NCBI GenBank assembly: GCA_022953095.1
Contig: JALJCR010000001.1
Coordinates: 310,001 to 374,000 of the forward strand
From: Qipengyuania sp. ABI-127-1
GTDB taxonomy: Bacteria; Pseudomonadota; Alphaproteobacteria; Sphingomonadales; Sphingomonadaceae
Length of the DNA stretch: 64,000 nt
Direction: 5' to 3'
Numbering within the stretch: position 1 is the first letter of the stretch; each line of letters begins with the position of its first letter. Shown here one piece after another: positions 12,584-21,353 of this stretch. Under the pieces are notes generated by a model. That model was not told the origin of the DNA and did no database searches. It saw nothing but the letters and a program-made list of their open reading frames with translations. The position numbers were made by a program, and so were the translations under genes.

Positions 12584-14137
12584 ATGGGAGAAAAACAGAT
12601 AGCCGCGCTGGCCGAACCCTTCGGCAGCTTTCCACACATCATCGCCGACAATGCCGCCACCTTGGGCGGGCAAGTCGCCATACGCGACGACGAGGCCGAG
12701 CTAAGCTGGGCCGAGCTGGGCGACAGAGTCGAACGGATCGCCGCCCGGCTGGTCGAGGATGGGCTCGAGCGTGGCCAGTCGGTCGCGATCCTGGGCTATT
12801 CGTCGATTCCCTATGCGCTCGTGTTTCTCGCCGCCATTCGCGCCGGGGGCGTGGCTGCGCCCCTGACCACCAGCGCCAGCCCCGGCCAGCTTGCCGGGAT
12901 GGCGCGCGATTCGGGCGCGCGTCACATCTTCGTCGATCGCGCGAAGCTGGCCGAACTGGGCGAGGATTGCTTCGCGGGCATGACGCGAATCGTGCTCGAC
13001 GAGGAACTCGACGGTTGGATGGCTGCGGAAGGGACCATGGCGCCAGCTTACGATCCCCAGCCGGGCGATCCGTTCAACATCATCTACTCCAGCGGGACGA
13101 CAGGCACGCCCAAGGGCATAGTGCATTCGCATCTCATGCGCTGGCGACAATTCGCGTCGACTGCGGCAAGCTGGCTCGAAAGCGGCCTGCCGGTCCGCAC
13201 GCTGGCATCCACGCCGCTCTATTCGAATACCACCATGGTCGCCTTCCTGCCGCCGCTTCTGGCGGGCGGGGCGGTGCGGGTGATGCGCAAATTCGATTGT
13301 TTGCGCTGGCTCGAGTGGGCGCAGGAAGACCGGACGAGCGCGACCATGCTGGTGCCGGTGCAATATCGCCGCCTGATGCAGGAACCGCGCTTCGACGAAT
13401 TCGACCTTTCGGCGCTGCAGCTCAAATACTGCACCTCGGCGCCTTTCCCCGCCGAACTCAAGCGCGAAGTGCTCGCGCGAATGCCCGGCGCGCTGATCGA
13501 AATCTACTCGATGACCGAAGGCGGGGTCGTTTGCCTGCTCGAAGCGCACAAGTTTCCCGACAAGCTGCACACGGTCGGGCGTCCCGCCCCGGGAAGCGAA
13601 CTGAAAGTGCTTGATGACGAGGATATTCCGGTGGCGCCGGGCGAGGCGGGCAACCTGATCGGGCGCAGCCAGACGATGATGGAAGGCTACAAGAACCAGC
13701 CCGATAAAACGCGCGAGGGATACTGGACCGATCCCGATACGGGCGAGGTCTGGCAGCGGATGGGGGATATCGGCCGCGTCGATGCAGAGGGGTTCGTCGA
13801 ACTGGTCGGACGCGCGAAAGACATGATTATTTCGGGAGGGTTCAATATCTTTCCGGTCGACCTGGAAGACGAACTCGTCCGTGAGGACGACGTGGTCGAG
13901 GCAGCGGTGATCGGTGTACCGAGTGAGCGCTGGGGCGAAACCCCGGTCGGGTTCGTGACCGTGCGGGATGGCGCTCGCGACTGCGAGGCGATTCTTGCAG
14001 GCGTCAACGCAAGGCTGGGCAAGACGCAGCGCCTCGCCCAACTCCACGCGATCGACGAAATGCCGCGCAGCCATATCGGCAAGCTGCTCAAGACAGACCT
14101 CCGCGAGGAAGCGGAGCGGCGCGGCCTGCCCGAATAG
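12584..14137 (+). CDS. AMP-dependent acyl-CoA synthetase/ligase
   Basis: A 517-residue member of the ANL superfamily that activates a carboxylic acid through an acyl-adenylate and forms its CoA thioester. The P-loop YSSGTTGTPKG is at residues 168-178. The adenylate motif YSMTEGG is at about residue 305, the hinge region reads GDIGRVDAEGFVELVGRAKDMI, and the C-terminal catalytic Lys is likely in HIGKLLKTDL. The set is typical of long-chain or aromatic acyl-CoA ligases; the substrate cannot be chosen from sequence alone. It stands 40 bases downstream of the ZIP gene and may be in the same transcript. Confidence 0.87.
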   Translation: MGEKQIAALAEPFGSFPHIIADNAATLGGQVAIRDDEAELSWAELGDRVERIAARLVEDGLERGQSVAILGYSSIPYALVFLAAIRAGGVAAPLTTSASPGQLAGMARDSGARHIFVDRAKLAELGEDCFAGMTRIVLDEELDGWMAAEGTMAPAYDPQPGDPFNIIYSSGTTGTPKGIVHSHLMRWRQFASTAASWLESGLPVRTLASTPLYSNTTMVAFLPPLLAGGAVRVMRKFDCLRWLEWAQEDRTSATMLVPVQYRRLMQEPRFDEFDLSALQLKYCTSAPFPAELKREVLARMPGALIEIYSMTEGGVVCLLEAHKFPDKLHTVGRPAPGSELKVLDDEDIPVAPGEAGNLIGRSQTMMEGYKNQPDKTREGYWTDPDTGEVWQRMGDIGRVDAEGFVELVGRAKDMIISGGFNIFPVDLEDELVREDDVVEAAVIGVPSERWGETPVGFVTVRDGARDCEAILAGVNARLGKTQRLAQLHAIDEMPRSHIGKLLKTDLREEAERRGLPE

Positions 14138-14237
14138 GGCACGCCCAGGCCTTGCGCCGGATTATCTTTTAATATTATGTATATCCTTCGATTTTCATCG
14201 AAGGGTCGCATTCTTCCATCATTGTGAGGGGGCAAGA

Positions 14238-15107
14238 ATGCAGTTCAGTCGTGTCACTGTCGTGGCCGTGATGTCCATGGCGCTATGCGCCTGCGGCAAG
14301 TCTTTCGACGGACCGGACGAGGGGGATCTCGGAGACTTCCTCGAAATGGAACTCGACGAGGGCATCGAAGCCGAGGACATCGAAATCATCGCTGCGCAGA
14401 ATGTCGGCGACGAGATCGAGCCGATCTACCGGACGCGTGCCAATCTCGACCTCGTGCTCGAGGAAGACTTCGTCGAACGCGTCGACGAGATCGGCGATCG
14501 TCCGGTGGTCAAGGTGGTCGCCGAAGAAGGTACCGAATATCCAGCGGTCCTGTTCACCCGCTCGGAGCCGATCGGCGAAGACTGGACGGTCCGCATCGAA
14601 AAGCTTCAGGTGCGCAACCGCAAGGGCCGCCCGCTGTCGAGCTTCTCCGATTACATCATCGAAGGATCCGACGAGGAGAAGCAGGCGCTCGAGGCCCAGA
14701 AGCGCGAGGATGCCGAAGCCGAAAAGCAGGCGGCCGAGCGGCTCGCCGCGGCCCGGCGGGGCTTCGCGGCGACGTGGACCGCCAGCCAGCCGCTCAAACG
14801 GCGCGGCTCGGTCTATTCGCGGAGGGGCCAGCAGATCGGAGTGAGCTTCGACCTCAAGCCCGGCGAAGACGGATTCGGCCGCGGCACCGGCAGGGTCTAC
14901 GATTTCGCCGATCCATCGGTCTTCGCGCAGTCCGATGTGACCTATACGGTCGACGACAGCGGCGATTTCGCTACGGTGACTTTCCTCGCGCGCGCGCAGC
15001 ATGACGAGCTGGGCTTCTATGTGACCGAAGGTACCAACTTCAAGCTGACCGACGACGGCAAGGCCGATATCGGCAATGGCCGCTGGTCGATCGCGATGAA
15101 GAAATAG
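14238..15107 (+). CDS. hypothetical lipoprotein with acidic N-terminus
   Basis: The ATG at 14238 has a GAGGGGG ribosome site. The 289-residue product begins with a lipoprotein signal (MQFSRVTVVAVMSMALCAC-G), so Cys19 is the predicted lipidated residue. After it comes a strongly acidic stretch rich in Asp/Glu (residues about 22-60), a beta-rich part, a short charged helix (EEKQALEAQKREDAEAEKQA, around 155-175) and a beta-rich C-terminal domain from about residue 180. I recognise no family. The gene is monocistronic: a hairpin terminator follows at once. Confidence 0.75.
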   Translation: MQFSRVTVVAVMSMALCACGKSFDGPDEGDLGDFLEMELDEGIEAEDIEIIAAQNVGDEIEPIYRTRANLDLVLEEDFVERVDEIGDRPVVKVVAEEGTEYPAVLFTRSEPIGEDWTVRIEKLQVRNRKGRPLSSFSDYIIEGSDEEKQALEAQKREDAEAEKQAAERLAAARRGFAATWTASQPLKRRGSVYSRRGQQIGVSFDLKPGEDGFGRGTGRVYDFADPSVFAQSDVTYTVDDSGDFATVTFLARAQHDELGFYVTEGTNFKLTDDGKADIGNGRWSIAMKK

Positions 15108-15112
15108 CCAGC

Positions 15113-15140
15113 AAAAACGGGCCGAAACCTTCGGCCCGTT
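15113..15140. terminator. bidirectional rho-independent terminator
   Basis: A perfect 11-bp stem (AACGGGCCGAA / TTCGGCCCGTT, 15116-15126 and 15130-15140) with a three-base loop lies between convergent genes. Five A residues on the left side (15113-15117) give a U-run for the minus-strand transcript; the plus-strand side has only a short T pair inside the stem. Confidence 0.75.
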
Positions 15141-15191
15141 CGGCGTAGCGGGGCGGTTTCGCTGCGGAACCACCCCGTATCGTTTGCAGGA

Positions 15192-15476
15192 TCAGTCGCG
15201 GCTGGCGAGGGCGAGCGTCTGACGTGCTTTCAGCGTGCGCTTGGCTTTCTTGTAGCTGCGGCTTACGCAGTTGCGATTGGCCCAGCTGGCATTGTCGCAG
15301 GCTTTTTTCGCGGCGCTCAGCAGGCGCTTGTCGAGCGTGCGCATGTGCTCGGGATTCGACAGGTCGAGTTCGCCATAATCGACCGCAGCGGTGTTCTCGG
15401 TCAGATCCTGCGCGATCGCGGGAACGCTGGCCGAGGCGGCGATTGCGGCGATGGTGGTAAGAATGATGCGACGCAT
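15192..15476 (-). CDS. UrcA family protein
   Basis: A 94-residue exported protein. The chosen ATG at 15476 is preceded by AAGGAG and gives a clean signal peptide (MRRIILTTIAAIAASASVPAIAQ), whereas an earlier in-frame start does not. The mature part has two conserved cysteines (KACDNAS and RNCVSRS) and the V-x-Y-x-D-L-S/N pattern (AVDYGELDLSNPE) of the UrcA family, which is abundant in sphingomonads and Caulobacterales. UrcA proteins are periplasmic with no established function; the two cysteines probably form a disulfide. Confidence 0.85.
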   Translation of the reverse strand: MRRIILTTIAAIAASASVPAIAQDLTENTAAVDYGELDLSNPEHMRTLDKRLLSAAKKACDNASWANRNCVSRSYKKAKRTLKARQTLALASRD

Positions 15477-15524
15477 GGGAAGTCTCCTTGGGAGGTGATT
15501 CGAACGGTCGCCTTCGTCGTGCAT

Positions 15525-16146
15525 CCTGTTTGTATTATCGCCGTCATGGTGCGCCGCATCATGAAATGCTGCAAGTGCGAAAGGCGCACTGGAAGGTGCA
15601 CGCGGCTCATCAAAGCGTTTCGAGACGCGGCGCCGACTTCTTGGGGGGAGGGAGAGGAATGTCGGCGGCCGCGTCTCTACTCGCTGCCATATCGCCTCGC
15701 CGGTGCGGGGGCCGATAGCCTGCCGCAGGTGGCGAGGAAGGCCAGAAACGTGGCTGCTTGGGGGGCCAGCGCTTCTGTAACTCGTCCGGGACGGGAGGGT
15801 CAGGGTTCACCGTCCGGCTGTGAGGGAGAAATAATCTTTCATGCCCGCGTACAAAAGTGAGAAAAGATCGAAAGATGTTGCGTTTTGCGCAAGGGCGAAG
15901 GAGCGCCTTTCTGGCGACGAAACCCGACCTCTCCCGATTGCCTGGGTCTAAGTAGGCGATTTGGCTGTCGAATTGCGTGGCGGCAAGCCGCCGCCGCGGA
16001 AGAGTGTGCGGCACGCATCGGTAAGCTCAAGCGCAAAACACAGCGCCGGGTCGCGCAATCGTTGTGCCCTTGCGGATAATTTCCCGGCATCGCTCGCCAC
16101 TCGCCTGCGAGTCGCTGGACAGGTACGGCATGCTGGCCTTAACGGG
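15525..16146. other. 620-bp intergenic region before guaA
   Basis: No open frame here has convincing protein content or a ribosome site; the listed long frames have Pro/Arg-rich noise composition. It contains a locally A-rich stretch at about 15848-15885 followed by GC-rich small inverted repeats. It may hold the guaA promoter and leader or a small RNA, but I cannot support a specific RNA family. Confidence 0.4.
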
Positions 16147-17727
16147 ATGGCCATGCAGGCAGAACATCTTCCCGATTCCATTCTCATCGTCGACTTCGGC
16201 AGCCAGGTCACCCAGCTCATCGCACGTCGTGTGCGCGAAGCAGGCGTATACTCCGAGATCGCACCTTTCACACAGGCGGAGGAGGCGTTCCATCGCCTGC
16301 GGCCCAAGGGCATCATCCTGTCCGGTTCGCCTGCCAGCGTGTGCGAAGAGGGCAGCCCGCGTGCCCCGCAGGTGCTGTTCGACAGCGGATTGCCGATCCT
16401 CGGCATCTGCTACGGTCAGCAGGTGATGAGCCAGCAATTGGGCGGCGAGGTTCGTCCCGGCCACGAAACGGGCGAAGGCGGCGAGTTCGGCCGCGCATAC
16501 CTGACCGTCACCGAAGAGTGCGCCCTGTTCGACGGTCTGTGGAAGACCGGCGAGCGCCACCAGGTATGGATGAGCCACGGCGACAAGGTCACCCAGTTCG
16601 CGCCCGGCTTCAAGATCGTCGCCACCAGCGACGGCGCACCCTTCGCGGTGATCGCTGATGAAGAGCGCAAATATTACGGCACCCAGTTCCACCCCGAAGT
16701 GGCCCACACGCCCGATGGCGGCAAGCTGCTCGCCAATTTCGTGCGCCATGTCTGCGGCCTTGCAGGCGACTGGACCATGGCCGAATTCCGCAAGACCAAA
16801 ATCGAGGAAATCCGCAGCCAGGTGGGTGACGCAAAGGTCATTTGCGGCTTGTCGGGCGGTGTCGATTCCGCCGTTGCCGCAGTCCTCATCCACGAAGCGA
16901 TCGGCGACCAGCTGACCTGCGTCTTCGTCGATCACGGGCTGATGCGCATGAACGAGGCCGAACAGGTCGTGACCCTGTTCCGCGACCATTACAACATCCC
17001 GCTCGTCCATGTGAACGCGGAGGACATGTTCCTCGGCGGGCTCGAAGGCCAGACCGATCCGGAAAAGAAGCGCAAATTCATCGGCGGCGCGTTCATCGAC
17101 CTGTTCGAAGCCGAAGCGAAGAAGATCGGCGGCGCGGATTTCCTTGCGCAGGGTACGCTCTATCCCGATGTGATCGAGAGTGTCAGCTTCACCGGCGGGC
17201 CAAGTGTCACGATCAAGAGCCACCACAATGTCGGGGGCCTGCCCGAACGGATGAATATGGAGCTGGTCGAACCCTTGCGCGAACTGTTCAAGGACGAGGT
17301 CCGCGAACTGGGCCGCGAACTCGGCCTGCCCGAAGTGTTTGTCGGCCGCCATCCCTTCCCCGGTCCCGGCCTCGCGATCCGGATCCCGGGCGAAGTCACG
17401 AAAGAACGCTGCGACATCTTGCGCAAGGCCGATGCGATCTATCTCGAGGAAATCCGCAATGCGGGCCTTTATGACGCAATCTGGCAGGCCTTCGCCGTGC
17501 TGCTGCCGGTCAAGACCGTGGGCGTGATGGGCGACGGGCGCACCTATGACAGCGTCTGCGGCCTGCGCGCGGTGACCAGTACCGACGGCATGACCGCCGA
17601 TATCTACCCCTTCGACAGCGCTTTTCTCAGCCGTGTGGCAACGCGCATCATCAACGAGGTGCAGGGCATCAACCGCGTGGTCTACGACTATACCAGCAAG
17701 CCCCCCGGTACGATCGAGTGGGAGTGA
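16147..17727 (+). CDS. guaA: GMP synthase (glutamine-hydrolysing)
   Basis: Converts XMP to GMP using glutamine and ATP. From the ATG at 16147 the protein has 526 residues, matching E. coli GuaA (525). The N-terminal class I amidotransferase domain has the nucleophile Cys in GICYGQQ and the His/Glu pair in [11 protein letters not shown]. The ATP-pyrophosphatase domain has the P-loop [12 protein letters not shown], and the C-terminal dimerisation domain ends with KPPGTIEWE, as is invariant in the family. The frame is open 62 codons further upstream, but that part has no homologous look. An ATG two codons later is equally possible. Confidence 0.97.
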   Translation: MAMQAEHLPDSILIVDFGSQVTQLIARRVREAGVYSEIAPFTQAEEAFHRLRPKGIILSGSPASVCEEGSPRAPQVLFDSGLPILGICYGQQVMSQQLGGEVRPGHETGEGGEFGRAYLTVTEECALFDGLWKTGERHQVWMSHGDKVTQFAPGFKIVATSDGAPFAVIADEERKYYGTQFHPEVAHTPDGGKLLANFVRHVCGLAGDWTMAEFRKTKIEEIRSQVGDAKVICGLSGGVDSAVAAVLIHEAIGDQLTCVFVDHGLMRMNEAEQVVTLFRDHYNIPLVHVNAEDMFLGGLEGQTDPEKKRKFIGGAFIDLFEAEAKKIGGADFLAQGTLYPDVIESVSFTGGPSVTIKSHHNVGGLPERMNMELVEPLRELFKDEVRELGRELGLPEVFVGRHPFPGPGLAIRIPGEVTKERCDILRKADAIYLEEIRNAGLYDAIWQAFAVLLPVKTVGVMGDGRTYDSVCGLRAVTSTDGMTADIYPFDSAFLSRVATRIINEVQGINRVVYDYTSKPPGTIEWE

Positions 17728-17871
17728 AGCGAGGCGGGATCGTGCCCGGCGTCTGCGAGACCGTGCAGAATCTTATCTCGAGGCGGTTCATCGAAACTTG
17801 ATCTGAATCAACGCCTTTCACGCGAATCGCCTGCATGATGTGACCACAACCGTACAAGCGGGAGCCACGCA

Positions 17872-18072
17872 ATGTTCCGAATGATGCTCATCCTGTTGCC
17901 GATTGTGGCGACGTCGCTGATGGGAATGGCCGTCATCGCGGTGCTGTCGATGGATATGAATGCCGAATGGCAACCGATCGCCATCGCTGCGGCTGCGGGA
18001 TTGATCGTTTCGTTTCCGATTTCCTGGTTCGTTGGCAGGCGGATAGTGGCGGTGACGGGCTGGGGCAACTGA
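17872..18072 (+). CDS. small two-helix membrane protein
   Basis: A 66-residue product with two hydrophobic segments (about residues 3-27 and 35-53) and a short basic end (VGRRIVAV). The GLIVSFPISWFVGRR ending resembles a class of ~60-residue alphaproteobacterial membrane proteins that databases sometimes mislabel with enzyme names. A CGGGAG site lies about seven bases before the ATG. No function can be given; it is too small to be an enzyme. It precedes the first glycosylase gene by 55 bases. Confidence 0.65.
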   Translation: MFRMMLILLPIVATSLMGMAVIAVLSMDMNAEWQPIAIAAAAGLIVSFPISWFVGRRIVAVTGWGN

Positions 18073-18127
18073 CGGTCGGCGAAGCGCTGGCTTGCTGTCC
18101 CGGCGCTTGCCGGATTATCCCGGCGCG

Positions 18128-18832
18128 ATGCAGCTCTCTCTCGGTCCCGATCCACGTGCCGAAACGCTCCGGCGCCTTCAGCTCCTGCTGGTGCAGCGCT
18201 TCGGGCATATAGGGCGGGCCGCGGCGGAAAGGCGCAGACCCGAATGGGTGATCGTACAAGGCGTGATCGGGGCGCGGACCAAGTCTGAGGTTTCGAACGC
18301 GGCGACCGATCGGTTGCTGACACGCTATGGCAGTTGGGAAGGTGTTGCGGGGGCACCGCTCGATGCGCTTCAGCAGGAACTGGCTTCGCAGACCTACCCC
18401 AATATCGCGGCGGAGCGGCTCAAGGCATGCCTCACCGATCTGATCGAGCGACGCGGTGCGGTGGACCTGTCGCATCTGGAGCGGATGGATACCGGCGATG
18501 CGATGGAGTGGCTTGAACAGCTCCCTGGCGTCGGGCGCAAGATCGCTGCCGGGGTCATGAATGCCTCGACACTGGATCGCCGCGCGATAGTGCTCGATTC
18601 GCATCACCGGCGCATCCTCCAGCGCATGGGCCTGGTGCCCCCAAAAGCCAGCACGGCGCGCGCCTTTGATGCGATCATGCAGGCAATGCCCGAGGAATGG
18701 TCTGCCGCCGATTATGACGAGCATCACTTGCTGATGAAGAAACTCGGCCAGACATGGTGCCGCCCATCTTCGCCCGACTGCCTCGATTGTCCGGCACAGG
18801 CGCTGTGCGAGACGGGAAGGAGCCAAGGCTGA
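18128..18832 (+). CDS. endonuclease III-like DNA glycosylase (HhH-GPD, [4Fe-4S])
   Basis: A 234-residue base-excision repair protein, distinct from the nth gene 1.3 kb downstream. It has the helix-hairpin-helix LEQLPGVGRKIAAG, whose Lys is in the position of the endonuclease III catalytic lysine, and the essential Asp in IVLDSHH. The cluster loop is C-X6-C-X2-C-X5-C (CRPSSPDCLDCPAQALC), as in EndoIII/MutY. The start used is the first ATG; a TTG twelve codons upstream is also in frame. The sequence is divergent from classic Nth, so the lesion it removes is uncertain. It is followed 37 bases later by the NRAMP-like gene. Confidence 0.85.
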   Translation: MQLSLGPDPRAETLRRLQLLLVQRFGHIGRAAAERRRPEWVIVQGVIGARTKSEVSNAATDRLLTRYGSWEGVAGAPLDALQQELASQTYPNIAAERLKACLTDLIERRGAVDLSHLERMDTGDAMEWLEQLPGVGRKIAAGVMNASTLDRRAIVLDSHHRRILQRMGLVPPKASTARAFDAIMQAMPEEWSAADYDEHHLLMKKLGQTWCRPSSPDCLDCPAQALCETGRSQG

Positions 18833-18869
18833 TTGCAGCGCGGCGCGGCTTGCGCCACAAGGGCGCGCA

Positions 18870-20162
18870 ATGAGGCGTATCGGCTCGATCCTGTTGTGGT
18901 CCGCAATCGCGGCGGCGTTTATCGGACCTGGCACGGTAGCGGCCGCTGCCAGCGCGGGCGCGGGAACGGGCACCGCGCTGCTCTGGGCCATTCTGTTCTC
19001 CGGCATCGCCACGTTCACTTTGCAGGAATTCGCCGGGCGGCTGGCGGTGGCTACGGATCAGGATCTCGCCACTGTTCTGCGCCGCCGCTATCCTACCGGT
19101 TTCGCGCGCGCGGCCACTCTGCTGCTGGTCGGCGGGGCGGTTCTGCTGGGATGCGCAGCCTATGAGGCAGGCAATATTCTCGGCGGCGCGGCGGGCACGA
19201 TGCTGGCGCTCGACCTGCCCAGAGACGTGGTGACGGTGATACTGGCGCTTGCGGCGGGCAGCCTTCTGCTCGCCGGATCGCCGCAGGTTGTCGCCAGGCT
19301 GATGGCGATATTCGTCGCCTTGATGGGGGCAGGCTTTCTGGCGGTGGCGATCTCGCTCTCGCCTCCTCTCGGCCCTGTGCTGGCAGGGCTCGTACCACAC
19401 CCGGGCTTTGCCGACGATCCTGCCGTGCTGCTGGGCGTATTGGCGTTGGTGGGCACTACCGTGGTTCCTTACAACCTCTTCCTGGGAGCGGCACTGGCGC
19501 GGGGGCAGAACCTGCGCGAAATGCGATTCGGCCTGGCCGTTTCGGTAGGAATCGGCGTGCTCATCACCTCGGCGATCTTGATAGTCGGCACCGCGCTTGC
19601 GGGCGCCTTCTCGTTCGAGGTGCTCGGCGACACGCTGGCGAGCGAGCTTGGCGCCTGGGCGCGAACCGGATTCGGCATCGGTTTGCTCGCAGCCGGGATA
19701 TCCTCCGCAGTCACCGCTCCGCTCGCGGCGGCGCTGACCGCGCGCGGACTGTTCGGTGCAGCTGACGCGCCGGAATGGGGGGCGAGCGGCTGGCGGTTCC
19801 GGTCCGTCTGGTTGGCCGTTCTGGGGATCGGCCTGGTGTTCGGCCTTGCCGATATCCGGCCCGCACCGGCGATCCTAGCCGCGCAGGCCTTCAATGGCGC
19901 GCTTCTCCCACTCGTTGCGCTGTTCTTGCTCGCAGCGATGAACGACGACGCGCTGCTGGGCGAAAACGCCAACGGCCTTGCCGCCAACGGCTTCGGCCTG
20001 CTCGTAGTGGGAGTAGCGACCATGCTCGGCCTCACTGCGGTCGCCCGGGTGGCGGGTTCGATCTTCGGGTTCGAACTGCCCGACCCGGGCCTGATGCTGC
20101 CCGCCTTCGCCGTTCTCGGCGTGTTCATGGGCCGCGCCGCGACACGCCGCGCACCGCGATGA
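18870..20162 (+). CDS. atypical NRAMP-family transporter
   Basis: A 430-residue protein with about eleven membrane helices and the NRAMP fold pattern. The first helix has GPGT (residues 19-22) in place of the canonical DPGN metal-binding motif, and helix six has TTVVPYN (196-202) where metal transporters have ATVMPHN. The four usual ligand positions therefore read Gly, Thr, Val and Tyr. This subclass (AAFIGPGT start) is also known to me from Bacteroidota proteins annotated only as NRAMP family. Substrate is unknown; Mn/Fe uptake should not be assumed. Its stop overlaps the nth start by four bases, so transporter and glycosylase are translationally coupled. Confidence 0.82.
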   Translation: MRRIGSILLWSAIAAAFIGPGTVAAAASAGAGTGTALLWAILFSGIATFTLQEFAGRLAVATDQDLATVLRRRYPTGFARAATLLLVGGAVLLGCAAYEAGNILGGAAGTMLALDLPRDVVTVILALAAGSLLLAGSPQVVARLMAIFVALMGAGFLAVAISLSPPLGPVLAGLVPHPGFADDPAVLLGVLALVGTTVVPYNLFLGAALARGQNLREMRFGLAVSVGIGVLITSAILIVGTALAGAFSFEVLGDTLASELGAWARTGFGIGLLAAGISSAVTAPLAAALTARGLFGAADAPEWGASGWRFRSVWLAVLGIGLVFGLADIRPAPAILAAQAFNGALLPLVALFLLAAMNDDALLGENANGLAANGFGLLVVGVATMLGLTAVARVAGSIFGFELPDPGLMLPAFAVLGVFMGRAATRRAPR

Positions 20163-20821
20163 CTGGCCTGCTGCCGGAGGGTCGGGTCGAAGAGGTCTAC
20201 CGCCGCCTGTCGCATGCGATGCCCGGACGCACACGCGGGGCGAAGGGGCCGAAAGGTCAACCCGATGCCTTCCGGTCGTGCATCTCCTGCATGCTGTCGG
20301 CGCAATCGCTCGACAGGAACACCGCCGCTGCCACCCGTGCGCTTTTCGCACTCGCAAAGACGCCGGAGGACATGCTCGCACTCGACGAGAGCGAGATAGC
20401 GGAGGCGATCAAGCCATGCGGGCTCTATAATAGGAAAGCGCGCAATATTCGCGCGTTCTGCACAGCGTTGCTGGCGGACCATGGCGGGGTGGTGCCCGAC
20501 ACGCGCGGGGGACTGATGGCGATGCCCGGCATCGGGCGCAAATGCGCGGATATCGTGCTGAGCTTTACCTTCGGCAAGGATGTGATCGCGGTCGACACCC
20601 ATGTGCACCGCGTATGCAACCGTATCGGCCTGACCGATGCCAGGACTGCCGATAAGACCGCTGCGCAACTCGAAGGCCGCTCACCCGAATGGGCGCGAGG
20701 CGACGGACATTTCTGGCTGATCCAGTTCGGTAAGCGCATCTGCACTGCGCGCGCGCCAAAATGCGAGACATGCCCCGTCTCGGATCTGTGTCTCTCCTAC
20801 CGCGCGGGCTGGAAAGGCTGA
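20159..20821 (+). CDS. nth: endonuclease III
   Basis: A 220-residue bifunctional DNA glycosylase/AP lyase that removes oxidised pyrimidines. Family landmarks are all present: SCMLSAQSLD near residue 40, HhH LMAMPGIGRKCAD with the catalytic Lys, the Asp in VIAVDTHVHRVCNR, and the [4Fe-4S] loop CTARAPKCETCPVSDLC (C-X6-C-X2-C-X5-C). Length is that of the family (E. coli 211). The ATG overlaps the stop of the NRAMP-like gene; the frame is open far upstream, but only the part from 20159 is homologous. Confidence 0.93.
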   Translation: MTGLLPEGRVEEVYRRLSHAMPGRTRGAKGPKGQPDAFRSCISCMLSAQSLDRNTAAATRALFALAKTPEDMLALDESEIAEAIKPCGLYNRKARNIRAFCTALLADHGGVVPDTRGGLMAMPGIGRKCADIVLSFTFGKDVIAVDTHVHRVCNRIGLTDARTADKTAAQLEGRSPEWARGDGHFWLIQFGKRICTARAPKCETCPVSDLCLSYRAGWKG

Positions 20822-20884
20822 TTGCGTCGAGCCAGACTGGCGGTGCCGACAAGGCGTCGCATCGGCGCCGCAACGCCGCAGCGG

Positions 20885-21295
20885 TCAGCCTTCGGCATCG
20901 ACCTCGGTGTAGGGTATGAAGTCGTCGAGCATAAGCACCCCGCTGAAGAACCCGCCCACGCGGTCGACCAGTTCGATCGTGTCGGTTCGGCAAAGCGAGC
21001 TGCCGCTAAACCGCTTCAGCACCATCACATCGCTATCGTCGATGCTGTCCGGATTGCGGGTATAATTGACCCAGATCGTCTTGCCATCGCGATAGACCAG
21101 CGCGGTATTGTCGATCTGCGTCAGGTTGCGGCTGCCGAATGTGTTGATGCAGCTTTGCGGCTCGCCCGCCACACGCCCTTCGAGCATTTCGGCAAGCTTC
21201 TTCTCGCCGCGTGTCATCTCTTCGGATTCTTCGGCCAGAGCGGGAGCGGCCAACAGACCGAGCGCGGCAGTTGCGAGAGCTAGAGGCTTGAGCAT
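20885..21295 (-). CDS. secreted hypothetical protein
   Basis: A 136-residue product with a clear signal peptide (MLKPLALATAALGLLAAPALA, cleavage after ALA). The mature part starts with an acidic helical segment (EESEEMTRGEKKLAEMLEGR) and then carries CINTF and SLCRTDTIEL, so one disulfide between the two cysteines is likely. The motif DNTALVYRDGKTIWVNYTRN resembles the C-terminal portion of several sphingomonad periplasmic proteins of unknown role. It is convergent with nth and shares the strand of tldD. Confidence 0.75.
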   Translation of the reverse strand: MLKPLALATAALGLLAAPALAEESEEMTRGEKKLAEMLEGRVAGEPQSCINTFGSRNLTQIDNTALVYRDGKTIWVNYTRNPDSIDDSDVMVLKRFSGSSLCRTDTIELVDRVGGFFSGVLMLDDFIPYTEVDAEG

Positions 21296-21353
21296 GGCGA
21301 ATCTCCTGTTGAGCGGAGGAATGCTAAACCATGCTGGCTGAACCTGCGATGAG

